Assembly: GCA_937967535.1 (NCBI GenBank)
Contig: CALCMV010000285.1
Coordinates: 1 to 29,787, forward strand
DNA length: 29,787 nucleotides
Reading direction: 5' to 3'
Source: an uncultured Saprospiraceae bacterium
GTDB taxonomy: Bacteria > Bacteroidota > Bacteroidia > Chitinophagales > Saprospiraceae
The number at the start of each line of letters is the position of its first letter. Positions within the stretch are counted from its first letter, which is position 1. Positions 15,537 through 23,222 of the stretch are shown one piece after another. Made by a program: the position numbers and the translations under genes. The notes beneath the pieces are model-generated. The model had not been told where the DNA came from, did not search any database, and saw nothing but the letters and a program-made list of their open reading frames with translations.

Positions 15537-16238
15537 ATGAAATTAATAAACACATTTACGCTGCTTGCTTTGTGCCTTTTTTCAAATATTGCTTACAATC
15601 AGGAATTGCCCGATATTATCAATGTAACGCCCGAAAATTTTACGCTCAACCAGCGCAATATGCTTGGGCGCAAACATATCAAAGAACTCAAAGAGGGTGT
15701 CCTCATTTTCCGATTAAAAACCAACGACAAAGCCCTCAAAAAACTACAAAGCATCCTCGACAATCCAAAGACAAACGACAGCAGCAAACAACGCATCCGC
15801 GAAAGAACCATGCCCGACCTCAAAGCCTCCGCCGAAACACAAAACAATAAATTGAAAAGCGCATTTGCAGAGGCTTACGATTTTTCTGCGGTCTATTTTA
15901 TGCCGGATACCTGCACCTATTCCCTTCAAAATGACCTCCCACTGACATGCCTCAGCGACGCCGAAGGTAATCCCCTTGCAGCCGATGCCATAAAGCACAA
16001 AAATATCTTTATCGTAGATTTCAGCGAATTGGAAAACGACAAAACTTCACGCATCAAAGGCTTGATTATTAGCGATAAAAATACAAATAGATTGATGCCA
16101 CCTTTCCCTTATTTTCAGCGTAGCGGAGGTGTTTTTGTCAAATTATCTTCCAATACCATCACCCCAAAAGATGCACTGAAAATGGTCACACGTTGGAATA
16201 GCAGACTGCACAATTTTTTTGAGGAAGAAAAACAATAA
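15537..16238 (+). CDS. Secreted protein of unknown function
   Basis: A 233-residue protein with signal peptide MKLINTFTLLALCLFSNIAY and likely cleavage near YNQ. The mature part has a Lys-rich helical segment (GRKHIKELKEGVLIFRLKTN, then KALKKLQSILDN), a Cys-containing region around MPDTCTYSL and PLTCLSD, then NIFIVDFSEL and a C-terminal FPYFQRSGGVFVKLS block. No family was recognised. The start at 15537 begins the signal peptide; the longer reading from 15441 runs through the end of a family B element. It converges on a GNAT gene with only 4 bp between stops. Confidence 0.7.
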   Translation: MKLINTFTLLALCLFSNIAYNQELPDIINVTPENFTLNQRNMLGRKHIKELKEGVLIFRLKTNDKALKKLQSILDNPKTNDSSKQRIRERTMPDLKASAETQNNKLKSAFAEAYDFSAVYFMPDTCTYSLQNDLPLTCLSDAEGNPLAADAIKHKNIFIVDFSELENDKTSRIKGLIISDKNTNRLMPPFPYFQRSGGVFVKLSSNTITPKDALKMVTRWNSRLHNFFEEEKQ

Positions 16239-16242
16239 CTGT

Positions 16243-16797
16243 TCATTTACTCATTTGTTCGTACTCGCGCTTGGTGAGGCGGTATTGCATTTCCGTCACA
16301 AACTTTCCGAGCTTGAATTGAGTATCCACAAATTCCGCTTCTTTTATCATACCATTGTTCACCATCACTTTACCCGAAGCCGGGTTGTACGTGTAATAGT
16401 TCGCATAAATTTTATTTAATTCCAATGTCTCAAAACCAAATTTCAATATAGCTTCTAAGGCTTCCGTCGCATAACCTTTATTCCAGAATGGTTCGCCAAT
16501 CCAATAACCGACTTCGGCTTTGTGATGCTCTTTTTTAAGGTGCAAACCCATTCCGCCGATAAATTCATTCGTCTCTTTCAAGCCGAGTTTGAAGATATAT
16601 TCTGTTTCACTATCAAAGCCTTGTCGTGCCATATTCAACCAGAAAATCGCGTCTTTCTCGCGGTAAGGTTGCGGTAGGTCACGGAGATTATTCGCAATAT
16701 TTGGATTATCAGCATACTCAACAATCTTTGGAATATCGCTAATTTCTAATTGACCTAAAATAAGGCGTGGAGTGTGTAAGGTTGGAAATTCGGTCAT
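16243..16797 (-). CDS. GNAT family N-acetyltransferase (RimJ/RimL type)
   Basis: A 184-residue cytoplasmic acetyl-CoA-dependent acetyltransferase. It opens with LHTPRLILGQLEISDIPKIV, typical of the RimJ/RimL-like group that modifies protein N-termini or small amines. IGEPFWNKGYATEALEAIL is the acetyl-CoA pyrophosphate-binding motif A, and ELNKIYANYYTYNPASGKVM the following strand-helix. The substrate cannot be told. Upstream (16798-17132) is A/T-rich. It contains a 41-codon open stretch on the minus strand (17106-16984) with protein-like composition but no start codon, possibly a gene remnant. Confidence 0.88.
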   Translation of the reverse strand: MTEFPTLHTPRLILGQLEISDIPKIVEYADNPNIANNLRDLPQPYREKDAIFWLNMARQGFDSETEYIFKLGLKETNEFIGGMGLHLKKEHHKAEVGYWIGEPFWNKGYATEALEAILKFGFETLELNKIYANYYTYNPASGKVMVNNGMIKEAEFVDTQFKLGKFVTEMQYRLTKREYEQMSK

Positions 16798-17132
16798 AGT
16801 TTTACGTTGATTTTAGATTAAAATTGAGCTTGATATTATCTGGATTTATGGTGAAATACGATTTTGGAAGTCAATTAGTTCACCGAAAGCAGATTAAATT
16901 AATTTCAAAATAAGAATCATTATATTTTTTTAATTAAAATAAATTTATAACAAATCAAATTCATATAAAATTGGCAAAATACCCTACCGCACATTTTCTT
17001 TTTCACGATGATAAATTCCAATAAATACATAATTTTCCTTATAAAAAACGGCAAATTTTCGAGCGTTCTGTATCTTCTTATTAGTCCCCTCAAATGTGCT
17101 GTTTTCTCATAGAATTAAAACTGAAACGGGGT

Positions 17133-17162
17133 TTGATTTTAACACATAAACCCTTACCTTTG
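17133..17162 (+). promoter_or_regulatory. Consensus Bacteroidota promoter for atpD
   Basis: TTG (17133-17135), exactly 19 nt, then TACCTTTG (17155-17162), a full match to TTG / TAnnTTTG. Leader of about 70 nt to the ATG at 17238. Confidence 0.8.
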
Positions 17163-17237
17163 CAGCGATTTTCAAGAACTGTACTGTTTTATTGTTATAT
17201 TGAGCAATAAAACAATCCGACAATAAAGCAATTTTTC

Positions 17238-18746
17238 ATGGCGAATACAGGTAAAATAAAGCAGGTCATCGGACCTGTTGTTGATGTGAGCTTTGCGGGT
17301 TCGAAGCTCCCCGAAATTCTCAATGCACTTGAGATTACCAAAGAAAACGGAGAGAAAATTGTCCTCGAAACACAACGTCACTTAGGTGAAGATAGTGTAC
17401 GTGCGATTGCAATGGACTCTACCGATGGACTGACACGAGGCATGGCAGTATCCGATTTGGGACAAGCTATCTCCATGCCTACGGGTGAGGCGATTAAAGG
17501 TCGTTTGTTCAATGTAGTCGGCGCACCTATTGATGGACTGCCCGAACCGAAAAGCGACACACGCTACTCCATTCACCGCAAGCCACCCAAGTACGAAGAA
17601 CTCTCTACCGAATCGGAGGTCTTGTTTACGGGGATTAAGGTAATTGACCTGTTGGAGCCATACCAAAAAGGTGGTAAAGTAGGATTGTTTGGTGGTGCGG
17701 GTGTCGGCAAAACCGTTTTGATTCAGGAATTGATTAACAATATCGCCCTTGCACACGATGGTATTTCGGTATTTGCGGGTGTAGGTGAGCGTACTCGCGA
17801 GGGGAACGACCTCATGCGCGAGATGCTCGAAGCAGGGATTATCAATTACGGCGAAAAATTCCTCCACTCTATGGAAGAAGGCGGTTGGGACCTTTCCACC
17901 GTTAGCGATGCCGACCTTAAAAAATCAAAAGCAACTTTCGTTTTCGGACAGATGAACGAGCCACCGGGAGCGCGTGCGCGTGTAGCCTTATCGGGTCTTA
18001 CGATTGCGGAATACTACCGCGATGGCGACAAAAATGACCCTGCGGGTGGTAGTGACATCTTGTTCTTTATTGACAATATCTTCCGCTTTACACAAGCGGG
18101 TTCTGAGGTATCTGCCCTCTTGGGACGTATGCCTTCGGCGGTAGGTTATCAGCCGACATTGGCAACCGAAATGGGGTCGATGCAGGAGCGTATTACTTCT
18201 ACCAAGCGCGGTTCGATTACCTCTGTACAAGCGGTATATGTACCTGCGGATGACTTGACCGACCCTGCACCCGCAACCACATTTGCTCACTTGGATGCCA
18301 CGACGGTACTCAGCCGTAAGATTGCATCTTTGGGTATCTATCCGGCGGTGGATCCATTGGATTCTACTTCACGTATCCTCGACCCGAAAATTATCGGTGA
18401 TGAGCATTACGATACAGCACAGCGCGTTAAGAATATCCTCCAACGCTATAAAGAATTGCAAGATATTATCGCGATTCTTGGTATGGAAGAACTTTCTGAC
18501 GAAGACAAACTCATCGTACACCGCGCTCGTCGTGTACAGCGTTTCTTGTCGCAACCCTTCCACGTTGCAGAGCAGTTTACGGGTTTGGAAGGTGTTTTGG
18601 TTTCTATCGAAGATACGATTCGCGGCTTCAATATGATTATGGATGGAGAAGTAGATGAATATCCGGAAGCTGCCTTCAACCTCGTAGGTAGTATCGAAAC
18701 AGCGATTGATAAGGGTAAGAAATTGCTCGCAGATGCAGAAGCATAA
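17238..18746 (+). CDS. atpD: F1 ATP synthase subunit beta
   Basis: A 502-residue catalytic subunit of the F1 sector on the cytoplasmic face of the inner membrane. The N-terminal barrel MANTGKIKQVIGPVVDVSF is followed by P-loop GGAGVGKTV and by GVGERTREGNDLMREM, FFIDNIFRFTQAGSEVSALL and GRMPSAVGYQPTLATEMG. The C-terminal domain ends AEQFTGLEGVLVSIEDTI. Only atpC follows; the remaining subunit genes are not in the window, the usual Bacteroidota split. The consensus promoter upstream agrees with high expression. Confidence 0.97.
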   Translation: MANTGKIKQVIGPVVDVSFAGSKLPEILNALEITKENGEKIVLETQRHLGEDSVRAIAMDSTDGLTRGMAVSDLGQAISMPTGEAIKGRLFNVVGAPIDGLPEPKSDTRYSIHRKPPKYEELSTESEVLFTGIKVIDLLEPYQKGGKVGLFGGAGVGKTVLIQELINNIALAHDGISVFAGVGERTREGNDLMREMLEAGIINYGEKFLHSMEEGGWDLSTVSDADLKKSKATFVFGQMNEPPGARARVALSGLTIAEYYRDGDKNDPAGGSDILFFIDNIFRFTQAGSEVSALLGRMPSAVGYQPTLATEMGSMQERITSTKRGSITSVQAVYVPADDLTDPAPATTFAHLDATTVLSRKIASLGIYPAVDPLDSTSRILDPKIIGDEHYDTAQRVKNILQRYKELQDIIAILGMEELSDEDKLIVHRARRVQRFLSQPFHVAEQFTGLEGVLVSIEDTIRGFNMIMDGEVDEYPEAAFNLVGSIETAIDKGKKLLADAEA

Positions 18747-18760
18747 TTGAAAATATATGC

Positions 18761-18818
18761 CGTAATACGACCAACGTAGAGACGTAAAATTTTACGTCTC
18801 TATGTTGGTCGTATTACG
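18761..18818. repeat. 58-bp near-perfect palindrome between atpD and atpC
   Basis: Two 29-bp arms (CGTAATACGACCAACGTAGA and on) with one mismatch and no loop. The inner part GTAGAGACGTAAAA is a variant of the repeat at 5831-5860. It ends 13 bp before the atpC ATG, so atpD-atpC messages must read through or be cut at it. Confidence 0.9.
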
Positions 18819-18831
18819 AAATTGAATAAAT

Positions 18832-19077
18832 ATGAAATTAACGATATTAACACCGGATACGCAATTATTTGAAGGTGATGTCAATTCGGTCAATGTGCCG
18901 GGTGTAAAAGCCCCCTTCGAAGTGCTGAACAATCACGTACCGATAGTTTCTGCCTTAGAAAAAGGCGAAATTTTGGTCAAAACATCAAGTGGTACAGAGA
19001 CTTTTAATATCGAAAGCGGTTTTATTGAGGTATTAAATAATAATATTTCTATCTTAGCGCAGCCGGTGAAAGAATAA
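18832..19077 (+). CDS. atpC: F1 ATP synthase subunit epsilon (short form)
   Basis: An 81-residue protein made of the N-terminal beta-sandwich only: LTILTPDTQLFEGDVNSVNV, PGVKAPFEVLNNHVPIVSAL, then GEILVKTSSGTETFNIESGF and EVLNNNISILAQ. The C-terminal two-helix regulatory domain of longer epsilon subunits is missing, as is common in Bacteroidota. It follows atpD by 85 bp with a large palindrome in the gap and ends before a terminator. Confidence 0.92.
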   Translation: MKLTILTPDTQLFEGDVNSVNVPGVKAPFEVLNNHVPIVSALEKGEILVKTSSGTETFNIESGFIEVLNNNISILAQPVKE

Positions 19078-19162
19078 TTTTTTAAATTCCAAGCACCCAA
19101 TATCCCAACATTGACAAATCTTGGAATTTCATAAAGAAATACAATAGGTGAATAATTGTAGT

Positions 19163-19193
19163 GGGGCAAAACCGTCAGGTGATGCCCCTTTTT
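19163..19193 (+). terminator. Intrinsic terminator of the atpDC unit
   Basis: GGGGCA pairs with TGCCCC around a 14-nt loop, followed by TTTTTGTTTTT, 85 bp after the atpC stop. Confidence 0.75.
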
Positions 19194-19227
19194 GTTTTTA
19201 TACGCTGATTTTACGATATTTACTAAA

Positions 19228-19254
19228 CGTAGCGTAATGCCTCCGGCTTGCGCC
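19228..19254. repeat. Single arm of the CGTAGCGTAATGCC repeat
   Basis: CGTAGCGTAATGCCTCCGGC followed by TTGCGCC is identical to the left arm of the inverted repeat at 8837-8863. Here the second arm is missing and a family A element starts 37 bp downstream. Confidence 0.8.
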
Positions 19255-19291
19255 GCGCACGACATTATCGGGTGAAAATCCTCCATTAAAC

Positions 19292-19555
19292 CCACATTTC
19301 GGGTAAATTAAATTTAAAAAAAAAGAATATTAAAAATAAATCCAAACATTAATTTTATTTCAAGGCTGATTTGAAATTTTATTTGGTTTTTCATATTAAA
19401 TTAAAAAAATAATTTATTTTATTTTGTTTTTTATGAAAAATAAAAACATATTAAATTTGAAATAAAATTCTGTTTAATTCCTTTTTTTAATATAAAATCA
19501 AAATAAAATTTTAAAAAAATTTTATTTTCTTATTTCCATTTACCCGAAATGTGAA
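19292..19555. mobile_element. Family A MITE-like element, copy 2 (264 bp)
   Basis: Inverted orientation relative to copy 1 and about 90% identical by eye. Ends CCACATTTCGGGTAAAT and ATTTACCCGAAATGTGAA; flanked by ATTAAAC on both sides (19285-19291 and 19556-19562). It fills most of the gap between the atpDC terminator and the convergent membrane-protein gene. No ORF. Confidence 0.88.
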
Positions 19556-19624
19556 ATTAAACGCGAAGTCGAACAAGAGCGCGTTGCAAATCGTCCCTTA
19601 CAACGAATGAACCAATCACCAAAC

Positions 19625-20761
19625 CTAAATCATTTTCCAAAAAGACCCATCCGCTTTATTTCGTTTAAAATTCAAAAACCAATCACAAATAAAATACAAC
19701 AGCACCAAACCAATAACCCAAACCACATACATCACCCCAATCGAAGCACCCGCAGGAAACGGCGCACCCATCAAAGCATACAAATACAAATGAACGATAT
19801 AAAAAAACATCGCCGTCTGACCAAAAAGCCGTACAGGACGCAGCCATTTTTGATTAGATAATTTTGAAAAAACGAATAATAAAATCAAATTAATACCGCA
19901 GGTAATGAGGATAAAAACCATACTTGGTGGATATTTGATGAGTGTAAAAAATGAAATCCAATCGTGATAAGAATTCATTTGAAAATTAGTCAATTCAAAA
20001 AAACGAAGTACCATGAAAGCTAAGACAAACACCAATCCCGTCACCAATGAATACCCATAAATTTTATCAGGAAATTCGCGCATCAATTTCGCCCAAAACA
20101 TCCCGAAAGTCACCACACCCAGCCACGGAATTATGGGGTAGAGCGTCATTGCCCCAACAGAAAGTCCCGGTACAGCAAGAAATACCGCCAATGGATTTAG
20201 CACATCATCTGCCGACAATTGCCCAATGTACCAAGCCGAAAAAACAAAACTCAACACACTAATCAGTACCAGCAACCACTTCGGTAATTTCCACAAAAAC
20301 GCGCCCAAAATCATACACATCCCCAAGCCGTACAACACCGTAGTCGGCACAAAAAAACCACCCTCAAAAGCACCCGGAAAAGCCATGCCACCACCGCCCG
20401 ACGCACCACGCCCAAAGAATGTGCCCAAGCCCCAAGCCGGAAATTCAAGGAAAAACATAAACAACAAAATCAAACCGCCTCGCTTGAAAAAATACCCTCG
20501 AATACGCCTTTCTGACCAACCCGTTTGCAGTCGTTTTTCAGCAAACAACAACATACTCATACCCATCAAAAAGAAAAACCCCGGCGCACACAGATGACTC
20601 ATAAATCGCGTCAACCACCAACCCAAATCAGGATAAACCTTGAAGCTCACGCCCCAAATTTCGGTAAAGTGCGTCCGCGCCACCATACCGCTTGCGTGGT
20701 CGAGTGCCATCAGCATCATAATAAATCCGCGCAACAAATCTATCGGAACAGTCCTCATCAT
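19625..20761 (-). CDS. DUF1624/HGSNAT-like membrane acyltransferase
   Basis: A 378-residue polytopic inner-membrane protein with about ten hydrophobic segments. The N-terminal RTVPIDLLRGFIMMLMALDH is the signature of the DUF1624 / heparan-alpha-glucosaminide N-acetyltransferase catalytic-like family. That motif carries a conserved Asp-Leu-Leu-Arg-Gly, and the LDH His is the proposed acyl-transfer residue. HLCAPGFFFLMGMSMLLFA is the next conserved helix. It may acetylate envelope glycans, but the substrate is unknown. The start at 20761 (or Met at 20758) is chosen because the signature begins there and a -7 box lies just upstream; reading back to 20881 would cross the leader repeat. Confidence 0.78.
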   Translation of the reverse strand: MMRTVPIDLLRGFIMMLMALDHASGMVARTHFTEIWGVSFKVYPDLGWWLTRFMSHLCAPGFFFLMGMSMLLFAEKRLQTGWSERRIRGYFFKRGGLILLFMFFLEFPAWGLGTFFGRGASGGGGMAFPGAFEGGFFVPTTVLYGLGMCMILGAFLWKLPKWLLVLISVLSFVFSAWYIGQLSADDVLNPLAVFLAVPGLSVGAMTLYPIIPWLGVVTFGMFWAKLMREFPDKIYGYSLVTGLVFVLAFMVLRFFELTNFQMNSYHDWISFFTLIKYPPSMVFILITCGINLILLFVFSKLSNQKWLRPVRLFGQTAMFFYIVHLYLYALMGAPFPAGASIGVMYVVWVIGLVLLYFICDWFLNFKRNKADGSFWKMI

Positions 20762-20765
20762 AGCT

Positions 20766-20773
20766 GCAATATA
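20766..20773 (-). promoter_or_regulatory. Candidate -7 box for the DUF1624 gene
   Basis: On the minus strand TATATTGC follows a TTG by 20 nt and lies 4 bp before the Met codon pair, implying a leaderless message. Confidence 0.4.
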
Positions 20774-20808
20774 AGTCAAATCAAGTCGCATTTCAATATT
20801 AAAATCCC

Positions 20809-20816
20809 TATATTTG
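20809..20816 (+). promoter_or_regulatory. Candidate -7 box TATATTTG for ftsB-sucD
   Basis: TATATTTG matches the Bacteroidota -7 consensus on the plus strand in the divergent region. No clear TTG lies at -33. It would give a leader of about 130 nt containing the repeat hairpin at 20830-20910. Confidence 0.35.
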
Positions 20817-20829
20817 CAGTCCAAAAGTA

Positions 20830-20945
20830 ATGAATGAGTGAATGAATTTTGAATGAATGAATCAATAGGCACATGATTCACTCACTCATTCATTCAAAAT
20901 TCATTCATTAATATTTCATTCAAAATTCACTCATTCACTCATTAA
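20830..20945. repeat. GAATGAAT / ATTCATTC short-word array forming an inverted repeat
   Basis: GAATGAGTGAATGAATTTTG with neighbours on the left is answered by CACTCATTCATTCAAAATTC and similar words on the right around a TCAATAGGCACATGA centre. It lies in the leader of ftsB. Confidence 0.75.
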
Positions 20946-20948
20946 ATA

Positions 20949-21272
20949 GTGGCAAAAAAAAGCGTATTCAGGGTCTATTTCGAGAAAATACCGGCACCAT
21001 TCAGGAACAAATACCTCCTGACTGCATCGGTATTTGTGATATGGATTACGTTTTTTGACCAAAATGATTTGATTTCGCAGCGTCATTTGCAAAATATCAT
21101 TAATGATATGGAAACCAAAAAAGAACATTACAAAGTAGAGGTAGAAAATGTCAAACGGGAAAGAGAAGCCCTATTCTCTGACCAAGCTACCCTCGAAAGA
21201 TTTGCCCGCGAAAAATACATGATGAAAAAAGACAATGAAGATATTTTCGTTATTGTAGAAGAAAAAGAATAA
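20949..21272 (+). CDS. ftsB: Septum formation initiator, FtsB/DivIC family
   Basis: A 107-residue single-pass membrane protein of the divisome, expected to pair with FtsL-like and FtsQ proteins. A basic N-terminus is followed by a transmembrane helix (YLLTASVFVIWITFF), a coiled coil (about 45-80, INDMETKKEHYKVEVENVKR) and the family tail ERFAREKYMMKKDNEDIFVI. The start is GTG at 20949; an in-frame TAA six bases upstream rules out a longer form and there is no ATG before the transmembrane helix. It is followed by sucD after 37 bp. Confidence 0.85.
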   Translation: MAKKSVFRVYFEKIPAPFRNKYLLTASVFVIWITFFDQNDLISQRHLQNIINDMETKKEHYKVEVENVKREREALFSDQATLERFAREKYMMKKDNEDIFVIVEEKE

Positions 21273-21309
21273 AATATTGTCGTATTAAAATAATTCACTC
21301 ATTAATAAC

Positions 21310-22182
21310 ATGTCAGTTTTAGTCAATAAGAACTCAAAAATCATTGTACAAGGATTTACCGGAAAAGAAGGTACTTTCCATGCCGGACAAATGATAGAAT
21401 ACGGAACCAATGTCGTAGGCGGTGTCACACCCGGTAAGGGCGGACAAACACACCTCGACAAACCTGTATTCAATACCGTAGCCGAAGCCGTTGAGAAAGC
21501 CGGGGCGGATACCTCTATCATTTTCGTGCCACCGCGTTTTGCGGGCGATGCAGTGATGGAAGCAGCAGACGCAGGCATCAAAGTCATTATATGTATCACC
21601 GAAGGGATTCCGGTACAAGATATGGTCAAGGTCAAAGCCTACATCGAAGATAAAGATTGCCGATTGGTCGGACCCAACTGCCCCGGCGTGATGACACCCG
21701 GCGAAGCAAAAGTCGGTATCATGCCCGGCTTCATCCACAATCCGGGACGCATCGGTATCGTATCCCGTTCAGGGACACTGACTTACGAAGCAGTTGACCA
21801 AGTAACCAAAGCAGGAATGGGACAGTCCACTTGCATCGGCATCGGTGGCGACCCAATCGTAGGAACTACCACAAAAGATGCCGTCGAACTCCTCATGAAC
21901 GACCCCGAAACAGACGGTATTATTATGATTGGTGAAATCGGCGGAAGCATGGAAGCCGATGCTGCACATTGGATAAAAGAACACGGCACAAAACCCGTTG
22001 TCGGCTTCATCGCCGGACAAACCGCCCCCAAAGGCAGAACGATGGGACACGCCGGAGCGATAGTCGGTGGACACGAAGACACCGCAGAAGCCAAAATGAA
22101 AATTATGGCAGAATGTGGTATTCACGTTGTCAAATCTCCCGCTACTATTGGCGAAATGATGGCGAAGGCACTACAAAACTAA
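21310..22182 (+). CDS. sucD: Succinyl-CoA ligase (ADP-forming) subunit alpha
   Basis: A 290-residue TCA-cycle enzyme subunit, standard length. The CoA-binding Rossmann domain runs from SKIIVQGFTGKEGTFHAGQM to GVTPGKGGQTHL. GPNCPGVMTPGEAKVGIMPG is the conserved middle block, and APKGRTMGHAGAIVGG carries the phosphorylated His. The beta subunit (sucC) is not nearby. It is probably transcribed with ftsB, and a terminator follows. Confidence 0.96.
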   Translation: MSVLVNKNSKIIVQGFTGKEGTFHAGQMIEYGTNVVGGVTPGKGGQTHLDKPVFNTVAEAVEKAGADTSIIFVPPRFAGDAVMEAADAGIKVIICITEGIPVQDMVKVKAYIEDKDCRLVGPNCPGVMTPGEAKVGIMPGFIHNPGRIGIVSRSGTLTYEAVDQVTKAGMGQSTCIGIGGDPIVGTTTKDAVELLMNDPETDGIIMIGEIGGSMEADAAHWIKEHGTKPVVGFIAGQTAPKGRTMGHAGAIVGGHEDTAEAKMKIMAECGIHVVKSPATIGEMMAKALQN

Positions 22183-22211
22183 TCAATATCAATTTTGTCT
22201 TAAATAATACA

Positions 22212-22249
22212 AAAGCCTGTCAGTTTTACTGGTAGGCTTTCTTTTTTTT
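22212..22249 (+). terminator. Intrinsic terminator of sucD
   Basis: AAAGCCTGTCAG pairs with CTGGTAGGCTTT (12 pairs with two G-U) over a TTTTA loop and continues into C then eight T residues. Confidence 0.85.
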
Positions 22250-22290
22250 ATTTAAAAAACTAAATTTGAGCAGTAAAAAATATCAGTTAG

Positions 22291-22460
22291 TAACGAGTAA
22301 ATAATAAATTCCGCATTTCGACGAGGTTATTTTGTTCTTCCCTGATAGTTATCGGGGTCTTCTTGAAAGCGAGAGTTTATCAGGATAAATGACTGTTTTC
22401 GAGGAGGAAAATAAGGACAAAAGAAGCCGTCCAAATGCGAGAGTTATTATTTACTCGTTA
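22291..22460. mobile_element. 170-bp inverted-repeat element D
   Basis: Arms 22291-22324 (TAACGAGTAAATAATAA and on) and 22428-22460 match at most of 33 positions. The interior has a CCCTGATA / TATCGGGG hairpin and no ORF. No target duplication is obvious, and its right end touches R2 copy 2 (22459). Confidence 0.55.
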
Positions 22461-22707
22461 AGTGGTTGGACTGAACTAAGCAACCATACTACTATACATC
22501 GCCACGAAGGCACAAAGACACAAAGAATTTTTAAAATTATATTTACTTAATTATCAGCGATTTACCCTTTATGTCTTTGTGACTTTGTGGCAAGTTTCCT
22601 ATCATGTATAGTAGTATGCTAAGCAACACTTTTAATTATGATAATTCATTGAAAATGAATTATTTATTTAAACTTAAACTTTCCCGACAACTGTACGGGA
22701 TAAACTT
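22459..22707. repeat. Dispersed repeat R2, copy 2 (minus orientation), interrupted by element C
   Basis: Reverse complement of the 15-kb copy. It is uninterrupted at the GTTTAAA and TTAGTT sites where copy 1 carries families A and B, so it serves as their empty site. Confidence 0.85.
22485..22618. mobile_element. Family C MITE-like element (134 bp) with 9-bp target duplication
   Basis: Perfect 15-bp ends CATACTACTATACAT / ATGTATAGTAGTATG, followed inside by imperfect arms (GCCACGAAGGCACAAAGACA against GCCACAAAGTCACAAAGACA). Flanked by CTAAGCAAC at 22476-22484 and 22619-22627. R2 copy 1 at 15341-15352 and 15477-15482 shows GTCGCTTAG with no such insert. Confidence 0.85.
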
Positions 22708-22772
22708 GTACTTTCACTTACTTCCTAAATACCTGTCATCTCACTCCACAAGGCAATTTAGAACAAACATTC

Positions 22773-23159
22773 ATGAAAAATCTAATCTTAGCTTTTGGTA
22801 CGGCGTGCATGGTCATCATATGCTCCTGCACCTACGATAATTTGAACGAACCCATTGTCACTCCCGTCGAATTTTGCGATACCATTCCTGCATCTTACGA
22901 CCTGAATATCAGGACGATAGTAGAAACCAACTGTGCCTACACAGGCTGCCATAGTGGTGCTGCGCCGGGAGATTATACCACTTACGAAGGAATGTTTTCG
23001 CGCTTGGAAAACGGTATTATCGAAGACCGAGTTATCACCCAAAAAGACGACCCTAACATCGGTATGCCACCAAATTATGCCACCGGTCCGATAGATATGA
23101 CACCCCAAGAACTCGACATTTTTATGTGCTGGCTCGAAGCCGGATTTCCTGAAAATTAA
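22773..23159 (+). CDS. Lipoprotein with a cytochrome-like CX4CH heme motif
   Basis: A 128-residue exported protein. The N-terminal MKNLILAFGTACMVIICSC ends in a lipobox-like Cys (C17 or C19). The mature part has ETNCAYTGCHSG (C54, C59, H60), a CX4CH spacing instead of CX2CH, followed by GMPP with a possible distal Met ligand (M98) and a C-terminal helix MTPQELDIFMCWLEAGFPEN as in small c-type cytochromes. This NCxxxGCH type recurs in Bacteroidota lipoproteins. Whether heme is attached is unproven. It lies 63 bp upstream of a DUF5777 barrel, on the same strand. Confidence 0.7.
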   Translation: MKNLILAFGTACMVIICSCTYDNLNEPIVTPVEFCDTIPASYDLNIRTIVETNCAYTGCHSGAAPGDYTTYEGMFSRLENGIIEDRVITQKDDPNIGMPPNYATGPIDMTPQELDIFMCWLEAGFPEN

Positions 23160-23222
23160 ATCAGACGATAGCCGATAATCTTAACAGCCTTGGCTTGCAG
23201 ACAGATAAAACACTATTCAGTG

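Noticed and set aside
16984..17106. 41-codon minus-strand open stretch with protein-like composition (FAVFYKENYVFIGIYHRE)
   Set aside because: It has no start codon and a stop directly upstream, so at most it is a short remnant of a lost gene; no family was recognised.
22604..22840. 78-residue plus-strand ORF
   Set aside because: It is assembled from the end of element C, repeat R2 and the start of the lipoprotein gene in another frame.
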